This document shows positions 52,711-60,539 of a DNA stretch of 60,661 nt, in pieces. Origin of the DNA: Anaerovibrio slackiae (lineage in GTDB: Bacteria; Bacillota; Negativicutes; Selenomonadales; Selenomonadaceae); the NCBI RefSeq assembly GCF_009695585.1, contig NZ_VUNR01000017.1, positions 1 through 60,661 of the forward strand, read 5' to 3'. The translations under genes were made by a program, and so were the position numbers. The notes beneath the pieces are model-generated. The model was not told the DNA's origin. It saw only the letters and a program-made list of their open reading frames with translations, and searched no databases. The first letter of the stretch is position 1. Each line of letters begins with the position of its first letter.

Positions 52711-52728
52711 TCCAGTAATCCAGTAATC
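52708..52728. repeat. TAATCCAG short tandem repeat
   Basis: TAATCCAG occurs twice in tandem with a third truncated copy (TAATCC) directly after the znuA stop codon. Minor slippage product. Confidence 0.55.
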
Positions 52729-52772
52729 CCCCCAATGCAGGTGCATCAGCCTGTATCGGGGGGATTTATATT
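52725..52772 (+). terminator. Terminator after the ZnuA-like gene
   Basis: AATCCCCCC pairs with GGGGGGATT across a loop of about 24 bases that itself holds a CAGG/CCTG helix. The T-run after it is weak (TTTATATTT). Confidence 0.7.
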
Positions 52773-52775
52773 TGC

Positions 52776-52807
52776 AAAAAAAATCGCCGGGGAGCATGCT
52801 CCCCGGC
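52776..52807 (-). terminator. Terminator after larA
   Basis: GCCGGGGAGCATGCTCCCCGGC (52786-52807) is a perfect 22-bp palindrome; on the minus strand it is followed by a run of eight U. It lies about 21 bases after the larA stop. Confidence 0.88.
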
Positions 52808-52828
52808 ACATAGCATAAAAATATTATT

Positions 52829-54106
52829 TTAGGCGGTGCGAACAATAACCGATACTCCATCGGGAATTACTGTCACACTGGCGTTATTACCCTTTATCTC
52901 AAAAGCACGCTGCAAAGCCTCCTGGAAGGTAGCTGCATGCTCCATGTGCATTTCCTTTATCATCTCAGGACTGCACATATCAGTCACCATAATCACGGTA
53001 AACTTAGCCAGAATCCTGGCCAGAATCTGCATTTCCCACTGATCAGGGATGGTTTCATTCCTCGGCACCTTGGCAATCCGCTCCAAAAGGGCACGAGGGC
53101 TGGCCGCATCCCGGAGGTTCTCATAGAAGGACTGGCCGCCATGGCCGTCGTTGCAGGCGGAAACCATGATGATGACACCGCCCTCCTTGCAGTTGGCCTC
53201 GGCAGCAGTCATCCCCTTTACGGACTGATAGATATTCTGATCCAGCGGATAGCCGCCATTGGTAGTAACTACAATATCAGAAGGATTTGCCTTGACCTCC
53301 GCCATCTTCAGCACAAACTCGCAGCCTGTCACATGAGCCTGCTCGCTGTCCCCGGCAAAAGCCCCGATTACCTTCTTCTCCGCATCAATCACCACATTCA
53401 GAATGAACGCCAGCTTCGCCTGCTGGGCAGCGTAGAGCATATCACGATGAATAGGATTGTTCTTCAGGATGCCCGTCCTGGCATAAGGGCTGGCAATGAA
53501 CTCGCTGCAATGATTTGCCATAACAGTAGTGGCTGAGGCAATGCCCGGCAGGATGCTCTTTCTGCCGCCGGAGAAGCCCGCAAAGAAATGGGACTCAATA
53601 AAGCCCTCGGCAATCAGAAGGTCAGTGTCAATGGCGATGCGGTTCAGCTTCAGGGCACCACCTGACGGCAGCGTCCCCAGGTCTGCCATACCGGCATCAT
53701 CACGGGAATCATGGACAATAATCTTTTCCTCCGCCACAATCTTCTCGCCATACTTCTGCACCAATTCCTCATGGGTAGTAGCGCGATGAAAGCCCGTGGC
53801 AATCAGGATGGTAATATCAATCTCAGGATTTGCCTCACGGATTCTTCTCAGCAGGATAGGCATTGTCACATGGCTCGGCACCGGCCTGGTGTGGTCGCTG
53901 GAAATGATGACCATGGACTTCTTGCCCTTGACCAGCTCCTCCAGGGACTGGCTGCCAATGGGATTATCCAGGGCACGCTCCACGATTTCCTGCTCCGTTC
54001 CCTCCATGCGGCAGCCTGCCGGGTCCGACTCCAGCACCCCTTGGAAATTCTCGTCAGGAATCTCGATATTCATCCGAATTTTGTTATAAGGAATTTTTAA
54101 CTCCAT
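52829..54106 (-). CDS. larA: Nickel-dependent lactate racemase
   Basis: LarA interconverts D- and L-lactate with a nickel-pincer cofactor (NPN). The 425-residue protein has the N-terminal ELKIPYNK opening, SSDHTRPVPSHV, the GFHRATTHEE motif, and HFFAGFSGGRKSILPGIA with the cofactor-binding lysine. Paralogues with changed substrates exist, so another 2-hydroxyacid is possible. The ATG at 54106 has GGGGAAG 8 bases upstream; the GTG at 54115 is unlikely. It is divergent from a nickel importer, which supports a nickel enzyme. The NPN-making larB, larC and larE are not in this window. Confidence 0.92.
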   Translation of the reverse strand: MELKIPYNKIRMNIEIPDENFQGVLESDPAGCRMEGTEQEIVERALDNPIGSQSLEELVKGKKSMVIISSDHTRPVPSHVTMPILLRRIREANPEIDITILIATGFHRATTHEELVQKYGEKIVAEEKIIVHDSRDDAGMADLGTLPSGGALKLNRIAIDTDLLIAEGFIESHFFAGFSGGRKSILPGIASATTVMANHCSEFIASPYARTGILKNNPIHRDMLYAAQQAKLAFILNVVIDAEKKVIGAFAGDSEQAHVTGCEFVLKMAEVKANPSDIVVTTNGGYPLDQNIYQSVKGMTAAEANCKEGGVIIMVSACNDGHGGQSFYENLRDAASPRALLERIAKVPRNETIPDQWEMQILARILAKFTVIMVTDMCSPEMIKEMHMEHAATFQEALQRAFEIKGNNASVTVIPDGVSVIVRTA

Positions 54107-54176
54107 AAAAGACACTTCCCCTCTTTATTACCCTTTACACCCCAACTTCTTCTTAATTGTAAATTATTTAATATTG

Positions 54177-54205
54177 ATTATACAGTAAACATAATCATTT
54201 GGCAA
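54177..54205 (-). promoter_or_regulatory. larA promoter
   Basis: TTGCCA (54200-54205), 17-base spacer and TATAAT (54177-54182) on the minus strand. Confidence 0.7.
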
Positions 54206-54259
54206 CATGTTTTTCAAAAATTCATCTAACAAATTTCCGCTAGATTTTCACATATTTTC

Positions 54260-54288
54260 GTGACAAAATTACGCTTGTACGATATAAT
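54260..54288 (+). promoter_or_regulatory. Nickel importer promoter
   Basis: GTGACA (54260-54265), 17-base spacer and TATAAT (54283-54288). Repeated GTAATA/CAG units follow (54288-54310). Between the two divergent promoters, TTTTCAC (54246-54252) and GTGACAAAA (54260-54268) form an imperfect inverted repeat, a candidate regulator site. Confidence 0.65.
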
Positions 54289-54352
54289 ACAGTGTAATAG
54301 CGTAATACAGTTATTCTGCGACAAAATAAGACACAATAAGGAGAGAAAAACC

Positions 54353-55345
54353 ATGCACATTCCAGAGAACTATCTCAGTCCCGGCACCTGCGCGGTACTG
54401 ACCGCGGCTATGGCACCTGTCTGGTACATGAGCCTGCAAAAAGTAAAAAAGGAGCTGCCGCCGGAAAAGCTGCCCCTTCTGGGAGTTGCTGCCGCCTTTT
54501 CCTTTCTCGCCATGATGTTCAACATCCCACTGCCGGGAGGCACCACGGGGCACGCCGTAGGAGGTACGCTGATCGCCCTGCTTTTCGGCCCTTACGCCGC
54601 CTGCCTGTCCGTCAGCGTGGCGCTAATCGTGCAGGCGGTATTCTTCGGGGACGGAGGTATCCTTGCCATCGGCGCCAACTGCTTCAACATGGCGTTCCTG
54701 CTGCCCTTTACAGGCTACTATGCCTTCAGCTTGCTGAAAAAGTGCTTCACCACTGGCACTATGCTGCCTGTTTGTGCCGCAGGAGCAGGCTTCCTGGGCA
54801 TCAATGCAGCAGCCCTGGCCGCCGCCATAGAGTTCGGCATCCAGCCCCTGCTGTTCACCAATGAGCTGGGGCAGGCTTTGTACTGCCCGTATCCCCTTTC
54901 CATCTCCATTCCTGCTATGATGGCAGGACATCTGACTATCTTCGGTCTTGCCGAGGCGGTGTTCACAGGGACTATGCTGGCATATCTTACCAAGGCAGCA
55001 CCGGCATTTTCCAGTGCCGCAGACAGGTATGCTGACAAGAAAATCGGTGCTTCCCTCACTGCCCTGCTGGCGCTCATTATCCTCTGTCCTCTTGGCCTCA
55101 TTGCCGAAGGCACTGCCTGGGGCGAATGGGGCCCGGAGGAAATGGCTGCACTGACGGAGAGCAGTGCGCCTCTCGGCTATACACCTGAGGGCATGCTGAC
55201 AGGCTTCAGCCTGGATGTGCTCTTTCCTGACTACGCCATCAGTGGCCTGCCTGACGCCTTTGCCTATATTCTTTCGGCTATCATCGGCACAGCCCTGCTG
55301 GTCATCACCTTCAAGCTCTGGGGCTCCTTCGCCACCCTGAAATAA
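54353..55345 (+). CDS. ECF nickel/cobalt transporter substrate subunit (NikMN/CbiM-like)
   Basis: The S-component of an energy-coupling factor importer for Ni2+ or Co2+. It starts MHIPENYLSPGTC; the second-position His and the free N-terminus bind the metal, which strongly supports the ATG at 54353 (AAGGAG upstream). Family blocks MMFNIPLPGGTTGHAVGGTL, GDGGILAIGANCFNMA and GHLTIFGLAEAVFT follow. The region after about residue 230 (LGLIAEGTAWGEWGPEEM to FPDYAISGLP) looks like a fused N-type (PDGLE-like) component, explaining why no separate N gene is present. Next to larA, this is probably the LarMQO-type nickel importer. Confidence 0.9.
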   Translation: MHIPENYLSPGTCAVLTAAMAPVWYMSLQKVKKELPPEKLPLLGVAAAFSFLAMMFNIPLPGGTTGHAVGGTLIALLFGPYAACLSVSVALIVQAVFFGDGGILAIGANCFNMAFLLPFTGYYAFSLLKKCFTTGTMLPVCAAGAGFLGINAAALAAAIEFGIQPLLFTNELGQALYCPYPLSISIPAMMAGHLTIFGLAEAVFTGTMLAYLTKAAPAFSSAADRYADKKIGASLTALLALIILCPLGLIAEGTAWGEWGPEEMAALTESSAPLGYTPEGMLTGFSLDVLFPDYAISGLPDAFAYILSAIIGTALLVITFKLWGSFATLK

Positions 55346-55487
55346 GCACCTCTAAAGCCCCTGGGATAAACACAAAAAACACCCTGAAATAACCAGCAAT
55401 GAACAGCAATGAGCAAAAATATCATTCTGCTCCCCCGCCCCTTCACCCTTATGACCTGAATTAACCACAATGCGAGGGGATATTGCC
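55346..55487 (+). other. Spacer between importer genes with small repeats
   Basis: The 142-base gap carries ACCCTGAAATAA and CCTGGGATAAACACAAAAAACACC, plus AGCAATGAACAGCAATGAGC near 55396. No gene or clear promoter is seen; the operon probably reads through. Confidence 0.45.
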
Positions 55488-56291
55488 ATGCAGCTGCCTG
55501 ACTGGCTAAAAAAAGAAGAACAATATAATCCTGACCAGGACCGTGATTATTTTATTTCCCGGTCCTTTTTGCGTATCACAGGAATCCTGGCAAGATACGA
55601 ATCTGCCCCTCCCTTCCTGCCGGACAAGCTCTGCCCTTCCCCCATGGCAGCCATGCTATTCCTGCTTCTGCTGCTCCTGCTCATTGTCACCAGCAGCCAG
55701 CCCTATTTTCTCTATACCGTAGCGGCCCTGCTGCTGGCCCTTCTCGCCCTGCAGGATGGCCGCCGTATCAGCCGCCTGTTGCTGCCGTCACTGCTGGCAG
55801 CCCTGTTCTCCCTGTTCATCCTGCTGCCTGCTATTCTCATGACCACCAATCCCCTCACCCTGCTGCTGCCGGTCAAGACCTTCCTCACCGTGCTGGCATC
55901 CGGCATCTTCACCGGCCTTTACCCCTGGAACAGGATTACTGCCGCCATCAGCTGGTTCCATGTCCCCCAGCTGGCCATCTTCATCCTGGACACCGCCCTC
56001 AGATATATCTACCTGCTGGGCAGCCTCTCCCGGGAGTTCCTGACAGCCCTGCAGCTGCGCTCCATAGGCCAAAACCGCCAAAAGTCATGGGCCATGGCAG
56101 GCGTTGTGGGCAATCTTTTCCTCAAGTCCCAGGAAATGTCCCAGGAAATGTATCACGCCATGCAGTGCCGCGGCTTCACCGGCACCTATCCCCACAGCCA
56201 CCAGCGGGCATGGCAGCCTGCCGATATAGTGCTTTTATTGACTGCAACAGCCCTGCTTTTCATTTACCTGAGATTGGAGATGCTCTTATGA
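55488..56291 (+). CDS. cbiQ: ECF transporter transmembrane subunit (CbiQ/NikQ-like)
   Basis: The T-component of the nickel importer. It has several membrane segments (AAMLFLLLLLLLIVTSSQPYFL and following) and the coupling motif region in ALQLRSIGQNRQKSW and YHAMQCRGFTGTY (the Ala-Arg-Gly type). The ATG at 55488 has GAGGGG 8 bases upstream and is preferred to the one at 55470. The end overlaps the ATPase start (ATGA). It is 267 residues. Confidence 0.88.
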   Translation: MQLPDWLKKEEQYNPDQDRDYFISRSFLRITGILARYESAPPFLPDKLCPSPMAAMLFLLLLLLLIVTSSQPYFLYTVAALLLALLALQDGRRISRLLLPSLLAALFSLFILLPAILMTTNPLTLLLPVKTFLTVLASGIFTGLYPWNRITAAISWFHVPQLAIFILDTALRYIYLLGSLSREFLTALQLRSIGQNRQKSWAMAGVVGNLFLKSQEMSQEMYHAMQCRGFTGTYPHSHQRAWQPADIVLLLTATALLFIYLRLEMLL

Positions 56292-56986
56292 AAAACACAC
56301 CAAATAATATAACAGACAGTACAGCAGGCTGCACACCTGTCATAGAGCTGCAAGATATTACCTTCAGCTATCTGCCGGAGCAGCCCCTTCTGCAGGATTT
56401 CAACCTCAAAGTAAATGCCGGTGACGCCCTGCAGCTGACAGGTGCCAACGGCTGCGGCAAGACCACCCTCATCAGGCTGCTGAACGGCATCGCCTTCCCT
56501 GACAGGGGCACATACCTCTTTATGGGGGAGCCGGTCACGAGGCAAAGGCTGGCAGACAGTGCCTACGCCAAATGGTTTCACCAAAAAATCGGCTATGTAT
56601 GGCAGAATCCCGATGCCCAGCTCTTTTGCAGCAGCGTGGAGGAAGAAATCGCCTTCGGCCCTGCCCAGATGGGGCTGTCTCCGGCAGAAATCCGCCAGCG
56701 GACAGATGATACCCTGGCACTTCTCCATATAGAGCACTTACGCCATCGTGCCCCCTACACCCTCAGCGGCGGCGAAAAGAAAAAGACCGCCATCGGCACC
56801 ATCCTGGCCATCAATCCCCAGATATGGGTGCTGGACGAGCCCATGAACGACCTGGATGCCACAGCCCAGCTGTGGCTTGCCGACCTTCTGTACAGCCTGC
56901 AAAAAGCTGGCAAAACCATCATCTTTACATCTCACGAGCAGCAGCTGGCCGCCACCCTCCATGCAACCAAAAAAGACTTAGCCTGA
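56288..56986 (+). CDS. cbiO: ECF transporter ATPase (CbiO/NikO-like)
   Basis: The energising ATPase: Walker A GANGCGKTTLIRLLNG, Q-loop YVWQNPDAQLFCSSV (the ECF-type QNPD..LF), signature TLSGGEKKKTAIG, Walker B IWVLDEPMNDLD and H-loop FTSHEQQL. The ATG at 56288 has GGAG 8 bases upstream and overlaps the cbiQ stop, so the longer frame to 56087 is rejected. 232 residues, with a terminator that overlaps the stop. Confidence 0.92.
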   Translation: MKNTPNNITDSTAGCTPVIELQDITFSYLPEQPLLQDFNLKVNAGDALQLTGANGCGKTTLIRLLNGIAFPDRGTYLFMGEPVTRQRLADSAYAKWFHQKIGYVWQNPDAQLFCSSVEEEIAFGPAQMGLSPAEIRQRTDDTLALLHIEHLRHRAPYTLSGGEKKKTAIGTILAINPQIWVLDEPMNDLDATAQLWLADLLYSLQKAGKTIIFTSHEQQLAATLHATKKDLA

Positions 56987-57005
56987 CCAGAGGCTAAGCC
57001 TTTTT
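56977..57005 (+). terminator. Terminator of the nickel importer operon
   Basis: CTTAGCCT and AGGCTAAG form an 8-bp stem with a GACCAG loop, then CCTTTTT. The stem includes the end of cbiO. Confidence 0.85.
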
Positions 57006-57070
57006 ACAATTTTACAAATTTGCATTCATTCAGGCAGCTGTTTCCATTTAGGCACTCCGCCCCGGCTATC

Positions 57071-57781
57071 TCAATGGATGCTGACAGCCCGGAACACGCT
57101 GGTATCAGCCCGATGCCGCGACTTGGAATACTCAAAGGGCCTGCCATCACTGAGAAAAGCCACCTGCGCCACCTGCAGCACCGGCAGCACGCCCTCAATC
57201 CGCAAGAACTCCTTCTCCTCCTCCGTAGGCATATCGGCGCTGACTGTGCGGTGGGCAGACTGGATTTGCAGCTTCAGGGTATTCTCGATATGGTTGTAGA
57301 TGGAGTTCATCAGCACCTCCTGCTTGATGCCGGGGATCACCTCGATAGGCATCTGGGTGTACTCCACATTCTCAGGCCTGCCGTCCAGATAGCGGATACG
57401 GATGATATCATACACAAAATCCTCCGTGGAAATCTTCAGCTTCTCCGCAACCTCCGGGCTAGGATGCACTATCTCGAATTTCTTCACATCGGTGCTGACC
57501 TGATGGCCCTGATGGGTATTGCTGAAGCCGCCAAACTGGCCGCACATGCCCACATTCTCCACATCCTCCTCCTGCACCCCTTTCACGAAGGTGCCGGAGC
57601 CCCGGCGCTTCACTACCAGCCCCTGCTTCACCAGCTCATCCACGGCACGCTTCACCGTAATGCGGCTGACACCGTACTGGGCACACATTTCCTTTTCCAG
57701 TGCCAGCTGGCTGCCAGGCTCATACTTGCCGCTGGCAATATCATTATAAATATCCCGTGCAATCTGTTCATACTTATTCAT
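57071..57781 (-). CDS. GntR family (HutC/UTRA) regulator
   Basis: A 236-residue GntR repressor. The winged helix shows YEQIARDIYNDIASGKYEPGSQLALEKEMCAQYGVSRITVKRAVDELVKQGLVVKRRGSGTFV; the C-terminal UTRA domain starts near FSNTHQGHQVSTDVK. Such regulators sense sugar phosphates. It is placed after the beta-glucosidase/PTS genes and probably controls them. Start at 57781 has AAGGGG 9 bases upstream. Confidence 0.9.
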   Translation of the reverse strand: MNKYEQIARDIYNDIASGKYEPGSQLALEKEMCAQYGVSRITVKRAVDELVKQGLVVKRRGSGTFVKGVQEEDVENVGMCGQFGGFSNTHQGHQVSTDVKKFEIVHPSPEVAEKLKISTEDFVYDIIRIRYLDGRPENVEYTQMPIEVIPGIKQEVLMNSIYNHIENTLKLQIQSAHRTVSADMPTEEEKEFLRIEGVLPVLQVAQVAFLSDGRPFEYSKSRHRADTSVFRAVSIH

Positions 57782-57905
57782 ACAGCGTTACCCCTTATCT
57801 ATATATTTGCAATACTTACCACAATGTATTCGCATAGCTTTCTTTTAGACATTATATCACAAAACAACATATTTTCATATACATATATCACATTTTTTCT
57901 AAACA

Positions 57906-57937
57906 AAAGATATGTTATCTAAAATAAAGATATGTTT
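57906..57937. promoter_or_regulatory. Candidate GntR operator repeats
   Basis: AAAGATATGTT occurs at 57906 and 57926, two helix turns apart. Between them TATCT and AGATA form an inverted repeat with a 7-base spacer. It lies about 125 bases before gntR. A palindromic site near the regulator gene is typical for GntR proteins; function is inferred. Confidence 0.35.
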
Positions 57938-57952
57938 TTTATTCCGCTGACA

Positions 57953-57978
57953 GAAAAAGCCTGCTTGGGGGAGCAGGC
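57953..57978 (-). terminator. Terminator after the beta-glucosidase gene
   Basis: GCCTGCT and AGCAGGC form a 7-bp stem with a 6-base loop; on the minus strand it is followed by TTTTT. Confidence 0.8.
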
Positions 57979-58104
57979 CTTCTCTGCGTGCAGCAGCCCT
58001 GCCAGCCAGCCCAGGGGACAGGACAGCAAAGCCACCGCACAGGGTACGAATATAAATTTAAAGAAACTAGAGGGACATTAGTACAGAGTCACCTGCACCA
58101 ACTA

Positions 58105-59505
58105 TCAAAAACCATTATTCTCGCTGAGGCTCTTGAACCACACGCCAGATTTTTTAATGGTTTTCTTCTGAGTTGCCAAATCGTCTACGGCAATCAGGCC
58201 ATAGCGATTCTTGTAGGCATTCATCCAGGACCAGCAATCAATCGGTGTCCACAGATGATAGCCAAAGCAGTTAGCACCTTCCTCAATGCCCTTGTGGAGC
58301 CACTCAAGATGCTCCTTGATAAAGTCAATGCGATAATCGTCATCAATTACCCCATCGGCATTGCGGAACTTTGCCTCGCCCTCAACGCCCATGCCATTCT
58401 CGGAAATATACCACGGAATGTTGCCATAGTTGTCACGGACATTGATAGCAATATCATAAATAGCCTTCGGATAAATCTCCCAGCCACGATGTGGGTTAAT
58501 CCTTGCCTCAGGCCACTCGTAATCCTCAAAATGCTTCTCCGGCAGCCACCCAAGGGACTCATCCAGCGCAGTCTCCCTTGCCTTGGCCCGGGCAGGATGA
58601 TAGTAGTTTACACCCAGGTAATCCACGGTATTATTTCTGATGATTTCCAGCTCCTCCGGCTCAGACTCCCAGATAACGCCGTCATCGGTAAGAATCTTCA
58701 CCAGCTCAGCCGGGAACTCGCCCTTTACAGCCGGGTCCAGAAAAGCATTGTTCTTGAAAATCTCGGCAAAATGGGCAGCTGCCACATCCTCAGGGCTCTC
58801 AGAGCGAGGGTAAGCAGGGGTCAGGTTGATGACAATGCCAATCCTGCCATCCTTGATGCCTTCCTTCTCGCAATACTCGTGATAAGCCTGCACGCCCTTG
58901 GCAGAAGCCAAATTAATATTGTAGACAATCTGCACGGCAGCCTTGCCGTCCACCTTCAATGGATAGTGGAACTTGTAGAGATAGCCGCCCTCAGGAATAA
59001 CCATCGGCTCGTTGAAGGTAATCCAGTCCTTTACCCTGTCGCCGAAAAGCTCATAGCACTTCCTGGCGAAGATAACAAACAAATCCACTACCTTCTTGGA
59101 CTCCCAGCCGCCGTACTGGTGCAGGAGCTCCACCGGTATATCGAAATGAACCAGGTTCATGACCGGACGGATGCCCTTGGCAATGAACTCGTCAATAACT
59201 TCATTGTAAAAACGCACTGCGTCAGCATCCACCTCGCCTGTCTCAAAATCCTTCATCAGGCGGGACCACTGAATGGAAGTACGCACGGAATTCAGCCCTA
59301 CCTGCCTCATGAGGTCAATATCCTCACGGAAGCTGTTGTAAAAATTGGATGCCACGTTAGGGCCTACCTTGTCAAAAAAGGCATCCGGGTCAGTATCATA
59401 CCAATAATCAAAAATGTTGCGATGTGCCTTGTTGAAACGGCCTTCGGACTGTGGGCCGGAAGTAGCCGCCCCCCACCAAAAATTCTCTGGAAACTTGTAC
59501 TGCAT
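58105..59505 (-). CDS. 6-phospho-beta-glucosidase (GH1)
   Basis: A family 1 glycosidase of 466 residues: FWWGAATSGPQSEG opening, acid/base Glu in WITFNEPMV, nucleophile Glu in WYISENGMGV. The C-terminal half (DCWSWMNAYKNRYGLIAVD) matches the phospho-sugar subgroup, and the PTS IIA gene next to it supports a 6-phospho substrate (cellobiose- or lactose-type). Galactosidase cannot be excluded. Start at 59505 has GAGGG 6-7 bases upstream. Confidence 0.92.
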   Translation of the reverse strand: MQYKFPENFWWGAATSGPQSEGRFNKAHRNIFDYWYDTDPDAFFDKVGPNVASNFYNSFREDIDLMRQVGLNSVRTSIQWSRLMKDFETGEVDADAVRFYNEVIDEFIAKGIRPVMNLVHFDIPVELLHQYGGWESKKVVDLFVIFARKCYELFGDRVKDWITFNEPMVIPEGGYLYKFHYPLKVDGKAAVQIVYNINLASAKGVQAYHEYCEKEGIKDGRIGIVINLTPAYPRSESPEDVAAAHFAEIFKNNAFLDPAVKGEFPAELVKILTDDGVIWESEPEELEIIRNNTVDYLGVNYYHPARAKARETALDESLGWLPEKHFEDYEWPEARINPHRGWEIYPKAIYDIAINVRDNYGNIPWYISENGMGVEGEAKFRNADGVIDDDYRIDFIKEHLEWLHKGIEEGANCFGYHLWTPIDCWSWMNAYKNRYGLIAVDDLATQKKTIKKSGVWFKSLSENNGF

Positions 59506-59526
59506 AAAAATCCCTCGTCTTTATAA

Positions 59527-59600
59527 AATGCTTCTTTAATTGCTTCTAAAACTAACAATGCTTTAACTAACAATGCTTCAGCTAATGCTTAATGCTTCTT
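59527..59600. repeat. AATGCTT-rich spacer repeat
   Basis: AATGCTT or its near-variants recur about seven times, including a nearly exact TAACAATGCTT pair near 59556-59580. The next hairpin follows. Likely slippage product between the PTS IIA and glucosidase genes. Confidence 0.6.
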
Positions 59601-59607
59601 TTAAAAT

Positions 59608-59635
59608 GGCACGGCCGTCCTTAGCCAGCCGTGCC
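59608..59635 (-). terminator. Hairpin between PTS IIA and glucosidase genes
   Basis: GGCACGGC and GCCGTGCC are an exact 8-bp inverted repeat with a 12-base loop. On the minus strand it is followed by ATTTTAAAAG, a weak U-run, so it may be a partial terminator or an mRNA-end stabiliser that lowers glucosidase expression. Confidence 0.45.
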
Positions 59636-59654
59636 ACCTGTTCACACCCGTCCC

Positions 59655-59975
59655 TTACTTCTGGGACAGCTTCTCATACATATCTACCATCAGGGAAGCC
59701 ATATCCCTCACAGCCAAAGCGGTCATAAAATGATCCTGGGCATGGATCAGGAGAACGGACTTCTCAACCTCCTGGCCATCGCACTCAGCAGAAATCAAAT
59801 CAGTCTGCATCTGATGCGCCTCGCCGATTTCCTTGCCACCGGCAGCAATCTGCTCACGAGCCTTGGCAATATCGCCATCCTTGAACAAATCCCTCAGGGC
59901 ATTAATCACCAGGGCACGGCCATTACCGGAATAGGTAATGATTTCCATAGACTGCTCTACAACCTTCTCGTCCAT
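59655..59975 (-). CDS. PTS lactose/cellobiose-type IIA component
   Basis: A 106-residue IIA protein. The phosphorylated His lies in LLIHAQDHFMTALAV; the N-terminal helix MEIITYSGNGRALVINALRD matches the LacF/CelC family. It takes phosphate from HPr and hands it to IIB. It follows the interrupted IIC gene by 3 bases and leads to the glucosidase gene. No IIB is seen. Confidence 0.93.
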   Translation of the reverse strand: MDEKVVEQSMEIITYSGNGRALVINALRDLFKDGDIAKAREQIAAGGKEIGEAHQMQTDLISAECDGQEVEKSVLLIHAQDHFMTALAVRDMASLMVDMYEKLSQK

Positions 59976-59978
59976 AAA

Positions 59979-60539
59979 TTAAGCTTCCTCCTCGTCATAT
60001 TCGTCCTTGACCTTGTTACCGGCAATGACGAACGGTGCATAAATCGCAATATCAACCAGCAGCCATACTACCTGCAAAAGACCGCCCATGATGGAGCCGG
60101 TACCGATGGTGCCGCCAAAGAACAGAGGCATGGTCCAAGGCACTACATACTTGAAGATTGGCACCAGGCCGATAGAAATTGCTACATAACCAATTACAGT
60201 GTTTACCAATGGAACCAGTACATAAGGAACCAGCAGCAAAGGATTCAGAACGATTGGCAGGCCGAAAGCGATTGGCTCCTGAATGTTGAAGAACATTGCC
60301 GGGGCACCCAGCTTGGCTACTGCTCTCCAGCTATCCTTCTTAGAGAAGATCAGGATGGCAATAACAAGACCCATGATGTGCATCAGTCCAGCCTCAAAGA
60401 AGCCGTTGCTGAAGATATAGCTGGCATCACCAGCCTGGTTGGCCAGCTGTGCAGGCATGTAAACCATGTTCTGAATAGCCGCAGTAACGTTGTGGCCATG
60501 AATACCGAACCACCAGAAGAACCATACAATAGCCTGTTG
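59979..60539 (-). pseudogene. PTS cellobiose/lactose-type IIC, C-terminal part, cut by IS end
   Basis: The frame to the stop at 59979 is open back to 60539 and reads QQAIVWFFWWFGIHGHNVTAA, the well-known IIC motif, then GLPIVLNPLLLVPYVLVPLV-type membrane segments. Upstream of 60539 the sequence changes to the tnpB element, and the frame meets a TAG. About 186 codons remain. The rest of the gene may lie beyond the element, outside the window. An internal ATG at 60467 could start a short product, but a working permease is unlikely. Confidence 0.8.

Larger units (their letters stand above)
57782..58104. other. Spacer between gntR and the beta-glucosidase gene
   Basis: The gap holds the glucosidase terminator (57953-57978), the candidate operator repeats (57906-57937), AT-rich sequence upstream of gntR (TATATAC and ATATCAC tracts near 57875-57895) and no gene. 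Around 57985-58080 nothing was recognised. Confidence 0.5.

Noticed and set aside
57988-59526. 512-codon plus-strand open frame
   Set aside because: Antisense to the GH1 gene; low-complexity composition and no recognisable domain.
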